A stretch of 64,000 nucleotides of DNA from Amorphochlora amoebiformis (GCA_054601695.1 BAAHQB010000002.1:1922001-1986000), one strand, 5' to 3'; positions 26,039 through 60,467 are shown, counted from the stretch's first letter. Numbers and translations: made by a program. The notes: generated by a model from the sequence alone, not told the origin.

Positions 26039-26626
26039 TACATACATATACTTGCAAAAAGTTACTATATTATACACCTCTCGACCGCGAGCGCACACCT
26101 CTCGACCTTGATTGTCTCCCTTTGTAAGGTTAGATTAGCTTTATGATAATATATATACACGTACACAAACATGTATATTTATAAACTTATCATATATACA
26201 TATAAATATATAATATAAATATATATATATATTTTTATATATATATGTTCAATATTATTCAGGTTCGACGTACTCTTATTTCGGTCTCGGTCGCGATGAC
26301 GGTCTCGATCTAGGGTTAGGGTTACGATTAGGAATACAGTTAGAGTTACGATTAGGATGCAGTTTGGGTTAGGATTACGGTTATTGTTAGGGCTAGGACT
26401 AGACAGGGTTAGAGTTGGGTAAGGATTTCGGATGCGGGGTTAGATTTAGGTTAGGGTTTCGGTTAGGGAACGGGGGGAGGGATTAGGTTGTCTTATTGTC
26501 TTTTTGTGAAGTATACATAATTAATATTTGGTATGTTGTATCTAAATATCACGTCTATTCTTCAAATCTAAAGATTTACAAAATATTTATATATACATAT
26601 ATATATATATATTATATACACATAAC

Positions 26627-26657
<31 letters not shown>

Positions 26658-26800
26658 CATATATATATGTACTATATACATATATACATTGTACATATAA
26701 ATGTATATGTTTCTACGTACATATGTTAGATATATAAACATATACATATATATTTATATATATATATATATATGTTTGATGTTGTGTGCAGATTTATCCA
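25900..26800. other. Intergenic: TA repeat and degenerate TTAGGG DNA
   Basis: TA repeats at 25960-26040, 26210-26250 and 26580-26780. Degenerate TTAGGG-type sequence at 26300-26475. No exon was found. Confidence 0.7.
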
Positions 26801-26802
26801 CA

Positions 26803-38895
<12,093 letters not shown>

Positions 38896-39021
38896 CGTGC
38901 GACAAAATCCAACGTCTTTTAGACTAAGATTTATTTGTTCGGCTGGAAAAAGTCGGCACCGGCGCCGAAGGCTCAACCCCCGTGCAACTCGCTTTCCCAG
39001 CCAAGAGGTGGATCTATCGCG
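38896..39021. promoter_or_regulatory. Divergent promoter between PWWP gene and ABCE1
   Basis: Only 126 bp separate the two start codons, so both genes must share this region for initiation and 5' leaders. It is GC-richer than the surroundings (CGGCACCGGCGCCGAAGG near 38955) and has no TATA box and no TA microsatellite. A co-regulated bidirectional promoter is inferred. Confidence 0.65.
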
Positions 39022-40684
39022 ATGCCAAGAAAAAAAGAAAAGAAGCAGGTCGACCAGGGCATGACCCGTATCGTAATAGTCGATAAAGACCGCTGCAAGC
39101 CCAAGAAATGCAGGCAGGAGTGCAAGCGCAACTGTCCGGTGGTAAAGACTGGAAACCTCTGCATAGAAGTCACGCCCAAGGATAAAATCGCGACGGTGTC
39201 CGAATCCCTGTGTGTCGGATGCGGTATCTGCGTTCGAAAGTGTCCCTTTGAGGCGCTCAAGATCGTTAACCTCCCAAAGAATCTCGAGAACGAGACGACA
39301 CATCGATACGGGCCCAATGCCTTCAAGCTTCACCGTCTTCCTACCCCCCGCCCCGGCCAGGTCCTAGGCCTCGTCGGAACGAACGGAATCGGAAAATCTA
39401 CGGCCCTGAAGATCCTCGCTGCGAAGCTTAAACCCAACCTGGGACAATTCCTGCAGCCCCCCGAATGGCAGGAAATTGTTAAGAACTACAGGGGTTCTGA
39501 GCTGCAAAACTTCTTCACGCGCCTCCTCGAGGACGATATCAAGGCGATCGTCAAGCCGCAGTACGTCGACCACATCCCCAAGCGTGTTAAGGGAACCGTC
39601 GGGGCGATCCTGAAGAAGAGAGACGCGCGGGGGGTGGCCAAGAGACTTGCGAAGGAATTGGATCTTATGCACATCGTCAAGCGGGTGGGCAATTCCTAAT
39701 TTTTCTTCTGCCCCTTCTTCTCTTCATAATTTGCCCGTCCCACGCTCCTAATAAAAATCTAGTACTATGCCTTCGCATAAACCAACTGTCCCACATCTAC
39801 TGCAGGGGATAGACAAGCTGTCGGGAGGTGAGCTTCAGCGTTTTGCCATTGGCGTTGTCGCCATCCAAGATTATGACGTTTACATGTTCGATGAGCCCTC
39901 TAGGTAGTGAATCTTGGTGGTCTCCCCATACTCTCCAAATGCCCCAACGCTGGCGTTCTTTGTTCCAACTTAACCTATTTCAAAAATAACCTCCGCCAGT
40001 TACCTAGATATCCGCCAGCGTATCAACGCCGCTCTGGTAATCCGTGACGTTTGCGAGAATACAAAACGCTACTGCATCGTCGTTGAGCACGACCTCAGGT
40101 GTACACAGATTCGCATAGATGTCACGCATCTAGACTCTGTGTTGAAGTTAACCTTTTCTTAGTGTTCTCGACTATCTCTCCGACTACGTCTGCTGTCTGT
40201 ATGGAAAACCTGGCGCCTACGGAGTTGTGACCATGCCGTTCAGTGTCAGGGAGGGCATTAATGTCTTCCTGGCAGGGTTCATCCCGACCGAGAACCTTCG
40301 ATTCCGTGATGATGCCCTGAATTTCAAGGTAGGATTTGAGTTGAGTGTTTGAGGAGAAAATGTGATGGGGTGTTGCTTAGGTATCGGAAGCGATTGATGA
40401 TAGGGATCAGGCCGAGAATGAGCACAAGGTGCATGTCCTAATTGGAATGAAATGCAAGGGAGCATGTTCGCTAATTTGGAGTTCCGTGTGTATAAATTAG
40501 GACTACAAGTATCCTGATATGACTAAGACCCTTGGGGAGTTTAAACTACATGTCCTGGAGGGTATATCATAATAAAAACAGAAGTATATGTACATATGCA
40601 TGGATTACGTATTACAAATACAAAGGCATATCATAAGTATATATTTTATGCTCTTTTTACGTACGCTATATATAATTTTATATG

Positions 40685-40750
<66 letters not shown>

Positions 40751-40872
40751 ATATTGATATATTACATACAATATCATTAATATATTGTATAGAGATATGA
40801 ATTTTATATAATAAACATAAATATTTGCATGTTCTTATTTATATATGTAATGATAAATATATATATATATTT

Positions 40873-40931
<59 letters not shown>

Positions 40932-40937
40932 CGAAAC

Positions 40938-40969
<32 letters not shown>

Positions 40970-40996
40970 TTATATAATCATGTGCGCTATGCATAC

Positions 40997-41030
<34 letters not shown>

Positions 41031-41115
41031 TATATATATTTTATATATATATATTATATGTAGATGTATATAAATATTATGTGTACATATTAATATATAT
41101 ATATATATATATGTC

Positions 41116-41177
<62 letters not shown>

Positions 41178-41993
41178 ACATATTATGTATAATATACAGA
41201 TGTACATATATATGTAAATATGAATATTGAGGTGATACACACATAAGATGTATTGAACACAAATTTGCAATCAACATCCAGGAGGATTCTCAAAATCTGA
41301 AATCATCGTTCTCCTCGGCCAAAATGGTTGCGGAAAGACCACGTTCATTCGTATGCTGGCCGGACTCGTGGAGCCTGATGAAAAGGTACACCCTACACAC
41401 CCCTCGCCCCAACACTAAAACGGCCAAGCAGACTGCCCTAGAATAGAACCTCTCAGAATCATGTTAGCTGACACTAATTCTCTCTCAGGATACCAATATT
41501 CCTAAGCTTCACGTGAGCTACAAGCCGCAGAAGATCAGTCCTAAGTTCAAGAGATCGGTATGTATTTGTCGTATCAACATGAACAACCTGACCAGCTGTA
41601 GTTGCTGAGTATGAGGACGCAGAGGCGTATTGTAGGGGGTGGAAAACGTATACATTATGTCGGTGAATTCTTGTATATCCTCTCGGTAGATGTAATATAT
41701 GTGTAAATATTTGTAACTGCAAAAGTATTCAGAATTTGTGCAAATATGTATTGTAAAATAAAAATATATGTGACGCATGTATGTACAGATGCACACAGAA
41801 ACCAAACATACTTAAAGCATACATATACCAACAGGTTCGTGAGCTCCTTCACAAAAAGATTCCCAAGTCATACACACACCCGCAGTTTGTCAGCGATGTC
41901 ATGCGCCCACTCCAGATGGACGATCTCATGGACCGGGTATTCACTGTATACAGACACATTACATCACATACGTCATATGTAGTATTTGTTTTA

Positions 41994-42032
<39 letters not shown>

Positions 42033-42097
42033 ATATATACATATAATATATATATATTTATATATATATATGTACGTGTAAATATATTTATTTTTTT

Positions 42098-42141
<44 letters not shown>

Positions 42142-42330
42142 TATGTACGTAACACACACACATATATATATATATATATTTATACATGTGTATAGATATA
42201 TGTATGTGTGTATATATATATGTACATAAGTAAATGTACATATGTAAACATATACATATGCATATTGTATATATACATATGTAGTATATATACTATCATC
42301 TGTAAGTATCCAGGTATGTATATTCTTTAT

Positions 42331-42416
<86 letters not shown>

Positions 42417-42725
42417 TATATCTTTCCATAACAGGAAGTTAGAACGCTGTCCGGTGGAGAGCTGCAGCGTGTAGCTCTCGCGCTGTCCCTTGGTAAGCCT
42501 GCAGAGATATATCTTCTTGACGAGCCATCAGCCTACTTGGATTCCGAGCAGCGTATCCTCGCTGCCAAAGTCATCAAGAGGTGGTGTATTATATGTAATA
42601 TATGCACATGTGTGTATATTAGATGTTAAGCTATGAAAAAAGTTATACGTAAATATAAATATATTTACATTCAAATATATATATATATATATACATATAC
42701 GAGGCTGCAACAATATATTATATTT

Positions 42726-42761
<36 letters not shown>

Positions 42762-42955
42762 ACATATTATATACACACATATATTTATATGTATGTATAT
42801 GCACGATTTTCACATGAATATATGTATGCTTGCACAAATGTATATAAATATACTAGAAGTAAATATATTATATATAGAAATATATACATATTATTTATAT
42901 ATGTAGTATATGTTTATATAAATATATATATATATATATATAAATATCAAATATG

Positions 42956-43045
<90 letters not shown>

Positions 43046-43907
43046 AGTTTAATTTTCAATGTGAATGTGTATGAAATAGAACGATATATCTGTGCATAAA
43101 AATATGTTATGCTATACACATAGTAAAACGCATACACAGAAATCTAGGTTTATGCAATTATTTTTTCAGATATATCCTGCACTCCAAACGCACTGCATTT
43201 ATCGTCGAGCATGACTTCATCATGGTATAAATGCATACCACTGTCAACATATAATACATATGCATAGATATACATATGGATATAAATATGAAATATTGTA
43301 CAAATATTTATTTCGTGTCAAAGAAAAGGGGTGTATTTTCTTACGCAAAGACACCTTTCACGAGTGCACCTGAAAAATATGATCAAGATCTCCTCAGCCC
43401 TCTTATTACTTCTCCCTTGAAAAGGCTACCTACCTGGCGGACAAGGTTGTCGTCTATAGCGGTAAGCCCGGCAAAGAGTGCACGGCCCACGCACCCGTCA
43501 GGCTGTTAGAGGGGATGAACGAGTTCCTCAAAACTTTGGAGGTACTCCACATCCTCATTTATACCAATAGCTATCCAATCTTTTTCCCCAACTCTTTTCT
43601 TTCCTTTCCCTTTTTTGGTCTCCCTCTGCGAGTTCTCCTTTTTTTGTTCTCTTTCTCTATATCTATCTCTATCTCTATCTCTATCTCTCTCTTTCTCTCT
43701 TTTTCACTGGGTTGAAGGGAACTACTGAGTTCTTTCGTGTGATTGATTGTTGGGTGTCAGATCACGTTTCGCAGAGATCCGACGAATTATAGGCCACGGA
43801 TTAATAAGCAGGGATCTGTCAAAGTATTTATACACACTACACATTTGGCATGTATATGTTTGTGTACGTACTCTTTTTATCGTGTATGCACATTTATATA
43901 TATGTGA

Positions 43908-43945
<38 letters not shown>

Positions 43946-44134
43946 CTATATATATATATATATATAAACATGTGTGTCTGTATGTGTATATGTATATATG
44001 TGTATATATATATTATATATATACATAAATAATGTGTTTAAATTTTACTACGTATTCACTGTATTACATATACGTACATACATATATATACATAAATGTA
44101 TTATGCATACATTATGATAAAAGTGAAAATACTT

Positions 44135-44210
<76 letters not shown>

Positions 44211-44226
44211 TATATATATATACATA

Positions 44227-44257
<31 letters not shown>

Positions 44258-44717
44258 GTAATATTACACAATTACACGGAGTTGATGAGGTTTATATGCT
44301 AAAATATATGATTTACCGTGTACAGGATTCGCAACAAAAGCGCATGGGGGCGTACTTCTACATTGACACAGAGGACGAGGTACCATCTAGACCATGTACC
44401 ATTTCTGACTGTGACATGTATATTTATTATACATATATTAATGAATACGTATACAACAATTATTTACATATGTACGTGCAATACACACATACATATCATG
44501 ATATATTTGCGAGATATGTATATGTATGTATTTATGTGCCATTTTTTCAAACATTATTCATCACATACATTTGAATTCGTGTGTTTTCGTTGTATTATAG
44601 GTCGACGACGATACTCCCAAGTTCATACCTAAAGTTACTGAGAAAAAGGAAAAGAAAACATCCCAAAAGACTGCAAAGGGTGCAAAGGGTGCAAAGAGGG
44701 GAAAGGCCAAGAACTAA
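39022..44717 (+). CDS. ABCE1: ABCE1 / Rli1, ribosome-recycling iron-sulfur ABC ATPase, 653 aa, 15 exons
   Basis: Exons: 39022-39684, 39806-39903, 40000-40098, 40163-40328, 40381-40428, 40501-40561, 41282-41385, 41489-41557, 41835-41936, 42435-42580, 43170-43224, 43425-43541, 43761-43823, 44326-44379, 44601-44717. Every junction is GT-AG and in phase. ABCE1 splits ribosomes after termination in the cytoplasm. It has an N-terminal 2x4Fe-4S domain ([36 protein letters not shown]). NBD1 has Walker [10 protein letters not shown] (119-127), LSGGELQR (226-233), Walker [13 protein letters not shown] and H-loop VVEHD. NBD2 has Walker [10 protein letters not shown] (391-399), LSGGELQR (475-482), [10 protein letters not shown] and IVEHD. 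All catalytic residues are present. Human ABCE1 is about 599 residues. The extra length is mainly a Lys-rich tail from residue 616. The start is the second in-frame ATG, at MPRKKEKK; the upstream frame would overlap the divergent promoter. Late introns are TA microsatellite. Confidence 0.97.
40562..41281 (+). repeat. ABCE1 intron 6, TA microsatellite
   Basis: A 720-nt intron, GTATAT to CCAG, almost entirely TA repeat. It interrupts the codon for Gly379, just before NBD2. Other TA-filled ABCE1 introns are 41937-42434, 42581-43169 and 43824-44325. Confidence 0.9.
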
Positions 44718-45122
44718 TTCTTCAATGTTATAAGACCCAGATCGATATCCCGGGCTGAATAGCTTGAAAGAGCTAGGGCGGCTCGAGCTAGTTTTCCAGG
44801 TTTTCCTAGTAACTAGAGAAAAGTGCATTTGTTTTTTGATCCGGAGTCATTAACTATATTAAATATTTTGTGTTTCGTTGCGGTTGATGCGATATATAAT
44901 CTAGAGTATGACACTGTGTATCTTGTCGAGCCCGAGTAACCATATACTAGATATAGACTATAGTGATCGGTCAGACAGTTATCATCTGGAACATGATTAC
45001 ACGCTACCACTAGTACCAGCGCAATGAGTATTGTGATTACAGATTACGGTTAGCTGAAACTTAGCTCAAGTGTAAATATGATGTTAGCATTGCACTTAGC
45101 ACAGGTAATGAAATTTAAATTT
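44718..45122. other. Convergent intergenic region after ABCE1
   Basis: 405 bp between the ABCE1 stop (+) and the stop of the 313-aa gene (-). The composition is balanced to AT-rich, with no long TA run. A - strand frame of 65 codons (45010-44813) has no splice or protein signature and is not called. Both 3' UTRs probably lie here. Confidence 0.6.
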
Positions 45123-51681
<6,559 letters not shown>

Positions 51682-51802
51682 GTGGATGTCTCTTCTCGCT
51701 GTAAACATTACCCTTACCCTATCCTAACCCTAACCGTCATCAACCCTTGCCCTGACGCTAGCTTTTGCGTATTTTTCGTTGTAGATAGATAAGTACATAG
51801 AA

Positions 51803-51841
<39 letters not shown>

Positions 51842-52400
51842 GAATATACACTTCAGTATGCATTCTTACGCGTGCATATATCAGCTATGGAGTGTTCCCG
51901 TGTATGCAGGCCTCGTGGCTATATTCTGGTATGCGGCCGAGGGGGGGAGGGGTGGGCAGGTGATGCACCCTCCTTCATTTTTCTTTTTTTTTTTTCCCAG
52001 TGGTTTTTAAATAATTATGTATATATATGGATATATATATATATATATATTCATACTAAGGATGGTTCTACATATTGGACGCCATACACAGTGTTCCATA
52101 GGGTTCGAGTTAGGCTGGGTTAGAGTTAGAATCAGAATATCCAGCATGTCATAGCCCTAGAGCAATTGACTCTGCCACCGTTAGGCTTCAGGTTAGGGTT
52201 TGGGTTAGGGTTAGGATCAGGTCATTTAGCATGTCTTAGTCCGAGGACCATTGAGTAGGTTAGGGTTAAGTTAGGATTAGCGTTAGTCAAAGTTAGGGTT
52301 ACGGTTTAGGGTTAGGATTAAGATTAGGGTTAGCTAGGGTAAGAGTTTGGTAGATTTGCAGTTAGAGTAAGAGTTAGGTTAGTCAGGGTTAGGTTAGGGT
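51682..52400 (+). repeat. Degenerate TTAGGG region with two copies of the recurring motif
   Basis: TTAGGG-type units at 52090-52400 with recurring-block copies at 52130-52173 and 52214-52254. A G-rich stretch (51930-51960) next to a T run and a TA run are also present. A + strand frame at 51872-52000 is Gly/Arg-rich and not supported. Confidence 0.8.
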
Positions 52401-53042
52401 TTAAGTCACCTCCACTAGGGTACCCTTTTGACAGTTCATTTTGATTGAGGCGTAGTTGTTATTAATGTGAAATATAACCTATGTTTACATATATAATATA
52501 TACATATATATGCACAAAATATATATATATATATATATGTATATAGATATTTATATTAATATATATATATGTATATAGATATTTATATTAATATATATAT
52601 TATATATATATGTATATGTATATATATATATTTATATATATATATATATATATATACGTACATAGGTATATGTGCTACTCTAAACAATACACATGCATGT
52701 GACATATTATTTTGTATCGTACAGAATACAGGTGCATGTATATGCAAATATGTACGGTATTGTACTTAGACACGTAAATACATACATATGGAAGTATATA
52801 CATACACACACATATATATATACATATATACCTAACATCTGTATAATTACATCACATAATACTTAGACACGTATATACATATATATGGAAGTATATACAT
52901 ACACACACACACACACTTATATATATATATATATATATATTCTTAACATCTGTATAATTACATCACATAACATACACAACCATAATATATATTTATACAC
53001 ATACATATACTTACATAATACATATATATATATATGTATGTA

Positions 53043-53100
<58 letters not shown>

Positions 53101-54252
53101 TACCCCATGCACAGCCAAACGAGCATATTGATCCATCTTCGCAATCGCCTTCGGACCATCCTCTATAAGTACATAATTATTTATAGATATAGATATATCA
53201 TTATATAAATTATGTGAGTTTATACATGCATACTTATTCCACAGTCCTTTCAAATCTATCATTCTCTTCTCTCCCTCTCTCTCTCTCTCTCCTAAATATC
53301 CTTCCCTCTTTTTACCTCTCCATCTCTCTCTCTCTTTTTCTCTACCTCTCTTTCTTTTCTTTTTATCCTCTCTTTCTCTTTTTCTCTCTCTTTCTCATAC
53401 GATGGAAAGTACTCAGCAGCCACTCAGTGTACATCCTCAGCTTCTCCAGCCCCTATATATATGTACGTGTTGTATATGTTATTTCCGTATGATTGCTTCC
53501 CTTTCTCTCTATCTACCCCCGTGTGCCTCTTCCTCTGTCTCTCTCTCCGGGTCTCTGTCTCCGTCTCTCTCTCCCCTCCCTGTCCCCTATATCTCTCTCG
53601 TTCTCTCTCTCTCTATCTCTAACTCTTCCTTCTCTCTGCCTCTCGCGATAGCTCCCTTTCTTATTCGTCTCTTATAATGGATGTATATCCTCTCCAACTC
53701 TCTTTGTCCCTCTCCGTCTCTCTCTCTATCTCGTCCATCTCTTTTTCTTATAATCTCCTCTCCGTCAGCCCCTTCTCTCTTTTCTTCTTCTCCTCCCTCC
53801 ATACCAGCTGGATAGTGCTTGAATCATGGAGATGAGAGTGGGGCTGTGCCATCGCAAGAACAAGGCGCAGTACAAACCCTGCTCTCTCTCCGGATTGGGT
53901 CGGCATAGAATTCATTTCATCTGAGAGTGGATTTGTGTGGATTTATGTTTAATTATGGGATATAGACTTTTATCTATATGTATGTATAAATATGTATACG
54001 TATCTATGTACACATATATTTTGATAGACTTATTGATGATAATTACAAACATGTACTTGAATACGCCATATCACATATCATATACAAACATATACACAAC
54101 TGAAGTCAAAACATCTACCTATTTATAATAAATAGATGAATGGTCTCTTTTGAATATTCATATCTAAATCTACGACTATGATGCATGCTTACACCTATTG
54201 TTTATTATATCCTTTTACATATATATGTAAATAGCATGTATGCAAACATTAT

Positions 54253-54284
<32 letters not shown>

Positions 54285-54356
54285 GTATATACATATAAGT
54301 AAATATACGTATACTTCTACGTATTTTCATGTATAGGTAACTCACACATATGTATG

Positions 54357-54389
<33 letters not shown>

Positions 54390-54765
54390 CTGTAAAGGTA
54401 TGGCATATAAAAGTATTTACGTACTATAGATAATTCTATTGCATATATCTATATTTATATGTGTATATACAAACATATATGTACAGATGTATGTGTGTGT
54501 ATATTTGTATTTAAAGATATACCATACCTTGTTGGGAAGGGGTTGGAGTTAACTTTTTGAATTCATTACTTCCAAATCTGTAGGCATATACGTTACACAT
54601 CTTGTACATATATATATATCTGTATTTATATATTTGTGTGTATATATTGATCTATATATATGTTATATATATATATATATACAGATAAATTGTGAAGGTA
54701 CACATACGTATTGTGTATAATAATACATATACTCACACACAATCTACATTATATATATATACATA

Positions 54766-54827
<62 letters not shown>

Positions 54828-54991
54828 GTATATATATAAATGTATTTGTACGTATGTGCGTATCATATTTAGTATATAAATATAATTTAGTACATATTGC
54901 TTTACGTTACGTTTGTTTATATGTATATGTATGTATATTGATACAAAATCAATCTAATATATATACAAAACATACATACATACAACTTCTA

Positions 54992-55033
<42 letters not shown>

Positions 55034-55110
55034 GTACATATATATATATATAAATTTATGCGTATGTTGTATGTATATGTATATATATATATGTGTGTAA
55101 ATTTAAAAAC

Positions 55111-55163
<53 letters not shown>

Positions 55164-55369
55164 CTCACATGACAGCCCCAGGGCTTTGATAGAGTAGGTC
55201 AGAGATTTTTATCAGCAGAGTCTCATACATCTCGATAGAAATCCCTTGATAGTCTAACCCTAATAACCTATATATATGTATTTATGTATACAAAGATATA
55301 TATATATATATATATATATTATACATATGTATATAATGTAACTATGCATGCATATATATATATATATAT

Positions 55370-55425
<56 letters not shown>

Positions 55426-56107
55426 TATATCTGCTGTATAATACAAATCTGGATTACTTCTTAAGAAGATTCTGCAACGGAGAAGGATATGGCGTGGGGC
55501 AGATAAGAGCCAAGTGCGCCGCCATGACGATAACATCGATACTCTTGCAGTACGGAGACCTGAGGAACATTCTCAGAAAGCTCATGAAGGTTCTTGGAAG
55601 GTTCCCCGAACAGTGGCGTGACAAGGGTAAGCGTGACAGGGATGAGTGATAGAGGTGAATGGCATAAGTGAGTGGCTGGATTGATATACAGTGAGTAAAG
55701 CAGGGAGGAGGAGTAGAGAGAGAAGAGGGAGGGTATGAACAAGGAAGGATTTGAGAAATAGATATACAAATAACCTAAGATTCTCCTGTTTGCGATCCTG
55801 ACTCAATTTCCAGTCAGTCGAGTCCCCCATATGGCTGCTTTTCTTCTCTGGGGTGTGGGAGTGTTAATATATTTTATTAGTATTGTTGCTATTGTTATAT
55901 TCAGAATATATGTCCTGAATACATCTAAATAGAAATTATGGTATTATTGTATTAAATGTATATAATTCTCTACATATACATATATAAATATATATATATG
56001 TGTACATATATATGTATGTACATATCCATGCGTATATATGTATATATATATATGTAGTGTATAATATATATATATATATATATATATACATATTTAGATA
56101 ATATATC

Positions 56108-56173
<66 letters not shown>

Positions 56174-56687
56174 GTATATACACGAGTGTACACATATGTA
56201 TATTTGTATGAATACATACACATACACATATAAATGTATATATATATATATATATGTATATATTATATTATATAGATTTGTATAAAGGGGAAAAAACAAT
56301 GTTGAATTAAAAAGAATGAACTAATATTTAAAAAAATCCTTACTCAGATAATAAATGAATAATCCTTACCAATACAATACATGTACACAGATAGGTGTGC
56401 GTATATGTATTGTTTCATATATCTACATATATATATATGTGTGTGTATATATATAATTTTGGGAGAAAGTTAGAGATAGAGATGTCTGTGGGAAGAGAAG
56501 AGAAGATTCTCTTACTTTCTTCGATAATCGCTGGGATAGACGCGCTCTGCAGGATGACATCCGAAAAAAACCTGCCAATTTCTACTGCCTTCAACCGACC
56601 CTCACCTTCATAAATAAAATGTAAATATCTTGTACGTAAGCGTACATAACATATATATATATATATATTCGTGTGTACACACATTTA

Positions 56688-56720
<33 letters not shown>

Positions 56721-57417
56721 TTATTTATATGGTGCGTATGTATATGATTACATATATATAGTTATGTATATATATATATATATATATATACATATATGTC
56801 CTCTCAGTTTTTGGTCTCACTCTCACGCTCTCTCTTCCTCTCTATAAGTATATATATATTTGTATACATACGCACTTTTATATACATATACAGATATATA
56901 TGTATATATATATATTATGATATGCATACATTTTTGTAAAATGTAAATACAACATCTCTATATATATACATATTAAGGGTATATGTTAGCAATTAGACGA
57001 ATATGCACATACACACATACGTACTCATATTTTACCAGTTGGATCGCCGTAAAAGCCTTGGAGAGTGCTGAGGTTTAGGGTTTGGTTAAAGTTAGATTAC
57101 AAAATTATGTTAGGATTAGTGTTAAGGCTTGAGATAAAGCTTGTATTATTATCTACATGCATATATATATATATATATAATATATATATATATGTATATT
57201 ATATATGCGTATGTATATTATGTCATATTCATCTTAATAATTAACATACCACATAAATACAACAATATATATATATATATATATATTGAGGGAGTAAGCC
57301 AAAGTTTTGCTTGTAATGGAGGGTGATGATGCTATGTTTATATTTATATATCCGTACACACATATACATTTATATATGTATATGCATACATGTATGTCTA
57401 CATGTATATGAAAATAG

Positions 57418-57454
<37 letters not shown>

Positions 57455-58641
57455 ATAATAGTGATAATAATAATATATGTATGCGTTCGGACATGTAGAT
57501 ATATGTTAATATATACATGTATATATATATATATACATATATTTATATATTCATACATACATACATATATATATATATACATAAATGTATTTATATATAT
57601 ATATATATTTACATATATATATATATATTTGTATATAATATATTGTGTATATAACCCCTTATTACAACATGCCCCAATATTAGGTTTAGATAGAAGCACA
57701 AGTAGATAACTATATGGATGAAACTTTGGATTAGGTTTGGATCAGAGTTACGGCTAGGTTAGAAATACGTCTCGAGTGAAGTGAATATCTCAATAGTGAG
57801 CTTGAATTGAGAGAGGGGAAGCATCGTAGGGACGTTGGGGTCTGTTGGATGAAGACTGTCGGAGGAGAAGAGGGTTTGGAACTTGATGAGGACATATATG
57901 GGGCCGATGGAGATGTGATTCAAGTAGCTGTTAAATATATATGTATTGCGTTATTTTTACATGTATACGTATGTGTGTTGTGTGTATTATTATTTTTACT
58001 AATACATACATATATGTATAAATACAGATGTTATATATATATATATATACATATCAACATATATGCTTCCATATATATATATACATTCACGGATATATAT
58101 ATATATATATATATATACATACATGTACATACACAGTATTAAATTGGCATTATATGTTATGTACATACATTATATACATATATATATTATATATATACAC
58201 ACACATACATACATATATAGAGTCTTCTTTACAGTAGGTGTAACATGCATACTGTTAGGTTCAATACATCCATTCATACATGTGAATAATTATGAATATA
58301 CATACATACACACATTTATATGTGTATATATGTGTAATTATGTGAACATATATATGCATATAAATGTACAAATACTTATATAAATACGCCTATTTAGATA
58401 TACAAATATAAATACCATAATACGCAAATAGTTATGCATATATACATATATAGACAATATATATGTCTATGTATGCGTAATAGAAACCTTTATACATGTG
58501 TATATATATATTATATAGTACATATGGATATTGTATATGCATATATATATATATATTATATATATATATATATATATTTGTACAGTTATATTCAAAATAC
58601 ATACATACACACACACACACACACAAACAGACACGATACAC

Positions 58642-58682
<41 letters not shown>

Positions 58683-58875
58683 AATAGTTATTTATATATT
58701 ATATTATATTATATTGTATAGTATATATAAATACACATATATATATATATTGTATTGCTATGTATTGTGTACTACACATATCTACTTACAAGTCCCATAG
58801 TTGTTTGAGAACCAATGATGACTCCCATGTAGCAAATTTATTATCCCCCTGAGTACAAATTTGTTGGAACATATA

Positions 58876-58909
<34 letters not shown>

Positions 58910-58931
58910 AATATACACTCAGATTATAAAT

Positions 58932-58974
<43 letters not shown>

Positions 58975-59572
58975 CATGACTATATACTTTTTCCAAGTAT
59001 ATAATATGTACATATATATGTATGCGTGTGTGCGTGTGTGCTTAGGCCGTGCGTGTATATATACACATATGGGTATGATATATATATATATATATAATAT
59101 GTTATATACATGTACAAATAAATATATATCTTTGCGTATATGTGTATACATATGATATATATATATATATATTGTATAAAGTATAAAGTGCACCTGCTTG
59201 CCCTCAAAAATAGCCTTTGCAGGGAGAGCCACGATATATACGCACTAGTAATGACAACTTGTAAGTTATAGTTTCAAGCAATAAAGGTGAGATAGACAAG
59301 GAATTTAAGGAATATATGCATACATACATACATACATACATATACATATATATATACATATATAGATATATATATATATATAAATATATATTATATATAT
59401 TATATATATATATACATATATATAAACATATGAATGCATATATACCTACACGTGTAAGTGTATGCATGTGTAATATATAGTACCACAACATATACTATAT
59501 ATGCATGGACACATGCATGTATATATAAATAAAGTTTGTATATGTGTAAATATGTATATGTTCTCTTCATGC

Positions 59573-59607
<35 letters not shown>

Positions 59608-59841
59608 CTATGTAGGCATACATACATAAAATGTTTATCTATACAAACACACATATGTAAAAATATTACAAGTATATTCCACATATCATATATACATACA
59701 TATATACATATATAATATAATATACATGTGTATGTATATACATACATATACATATATATGTATATATATATATACATATATATATATATACATTTATATA
59801 TATATATATAATATATAATATATATATATATATATAATATA

Positions 59842-59884
<43 letters not shown>

Positions 59885-59932
59885 CATACGTACGAATAGT
59901 GTGAAATATCAAACATGATTAGTACACACACG

Positions 59933-59977
<45 letters not shown>

Positions 59978-60041
59978 ATGTATATACAAATTTAAAAATA
60001 AAATATTAATATAATATATATACATATATAAATATATATAT

Positions 60042-60072
<31 letters not shown>

Positions 60073-60121
60073 CATATACATTGCATACAATTATATCTAT
60101 ATATATGTATACACATATATG

Positions 60122-60156
<35 letters not shown>

Positions 60157-60420
60157 ATACATACACATATAGATATCAATATGTATGTATACACACACAT
60201 ATATATATATATATGATATCATACATACATATCTACAAACTATATATATATATATATATGCGTGTATATATATATATGTATATATCTATTATTACACGCA
60301 AGTACACTCTAAAATGTACTTGTATACACACCTGGAAGAATGAAAAGACGACCTTGTGAATCAACGGGCTGCTATCCTGAATATACATTTGCATATATAT
60401 ATATTTGTTTACACACATAT

Positions 60421-60467
<47 letters not shown>

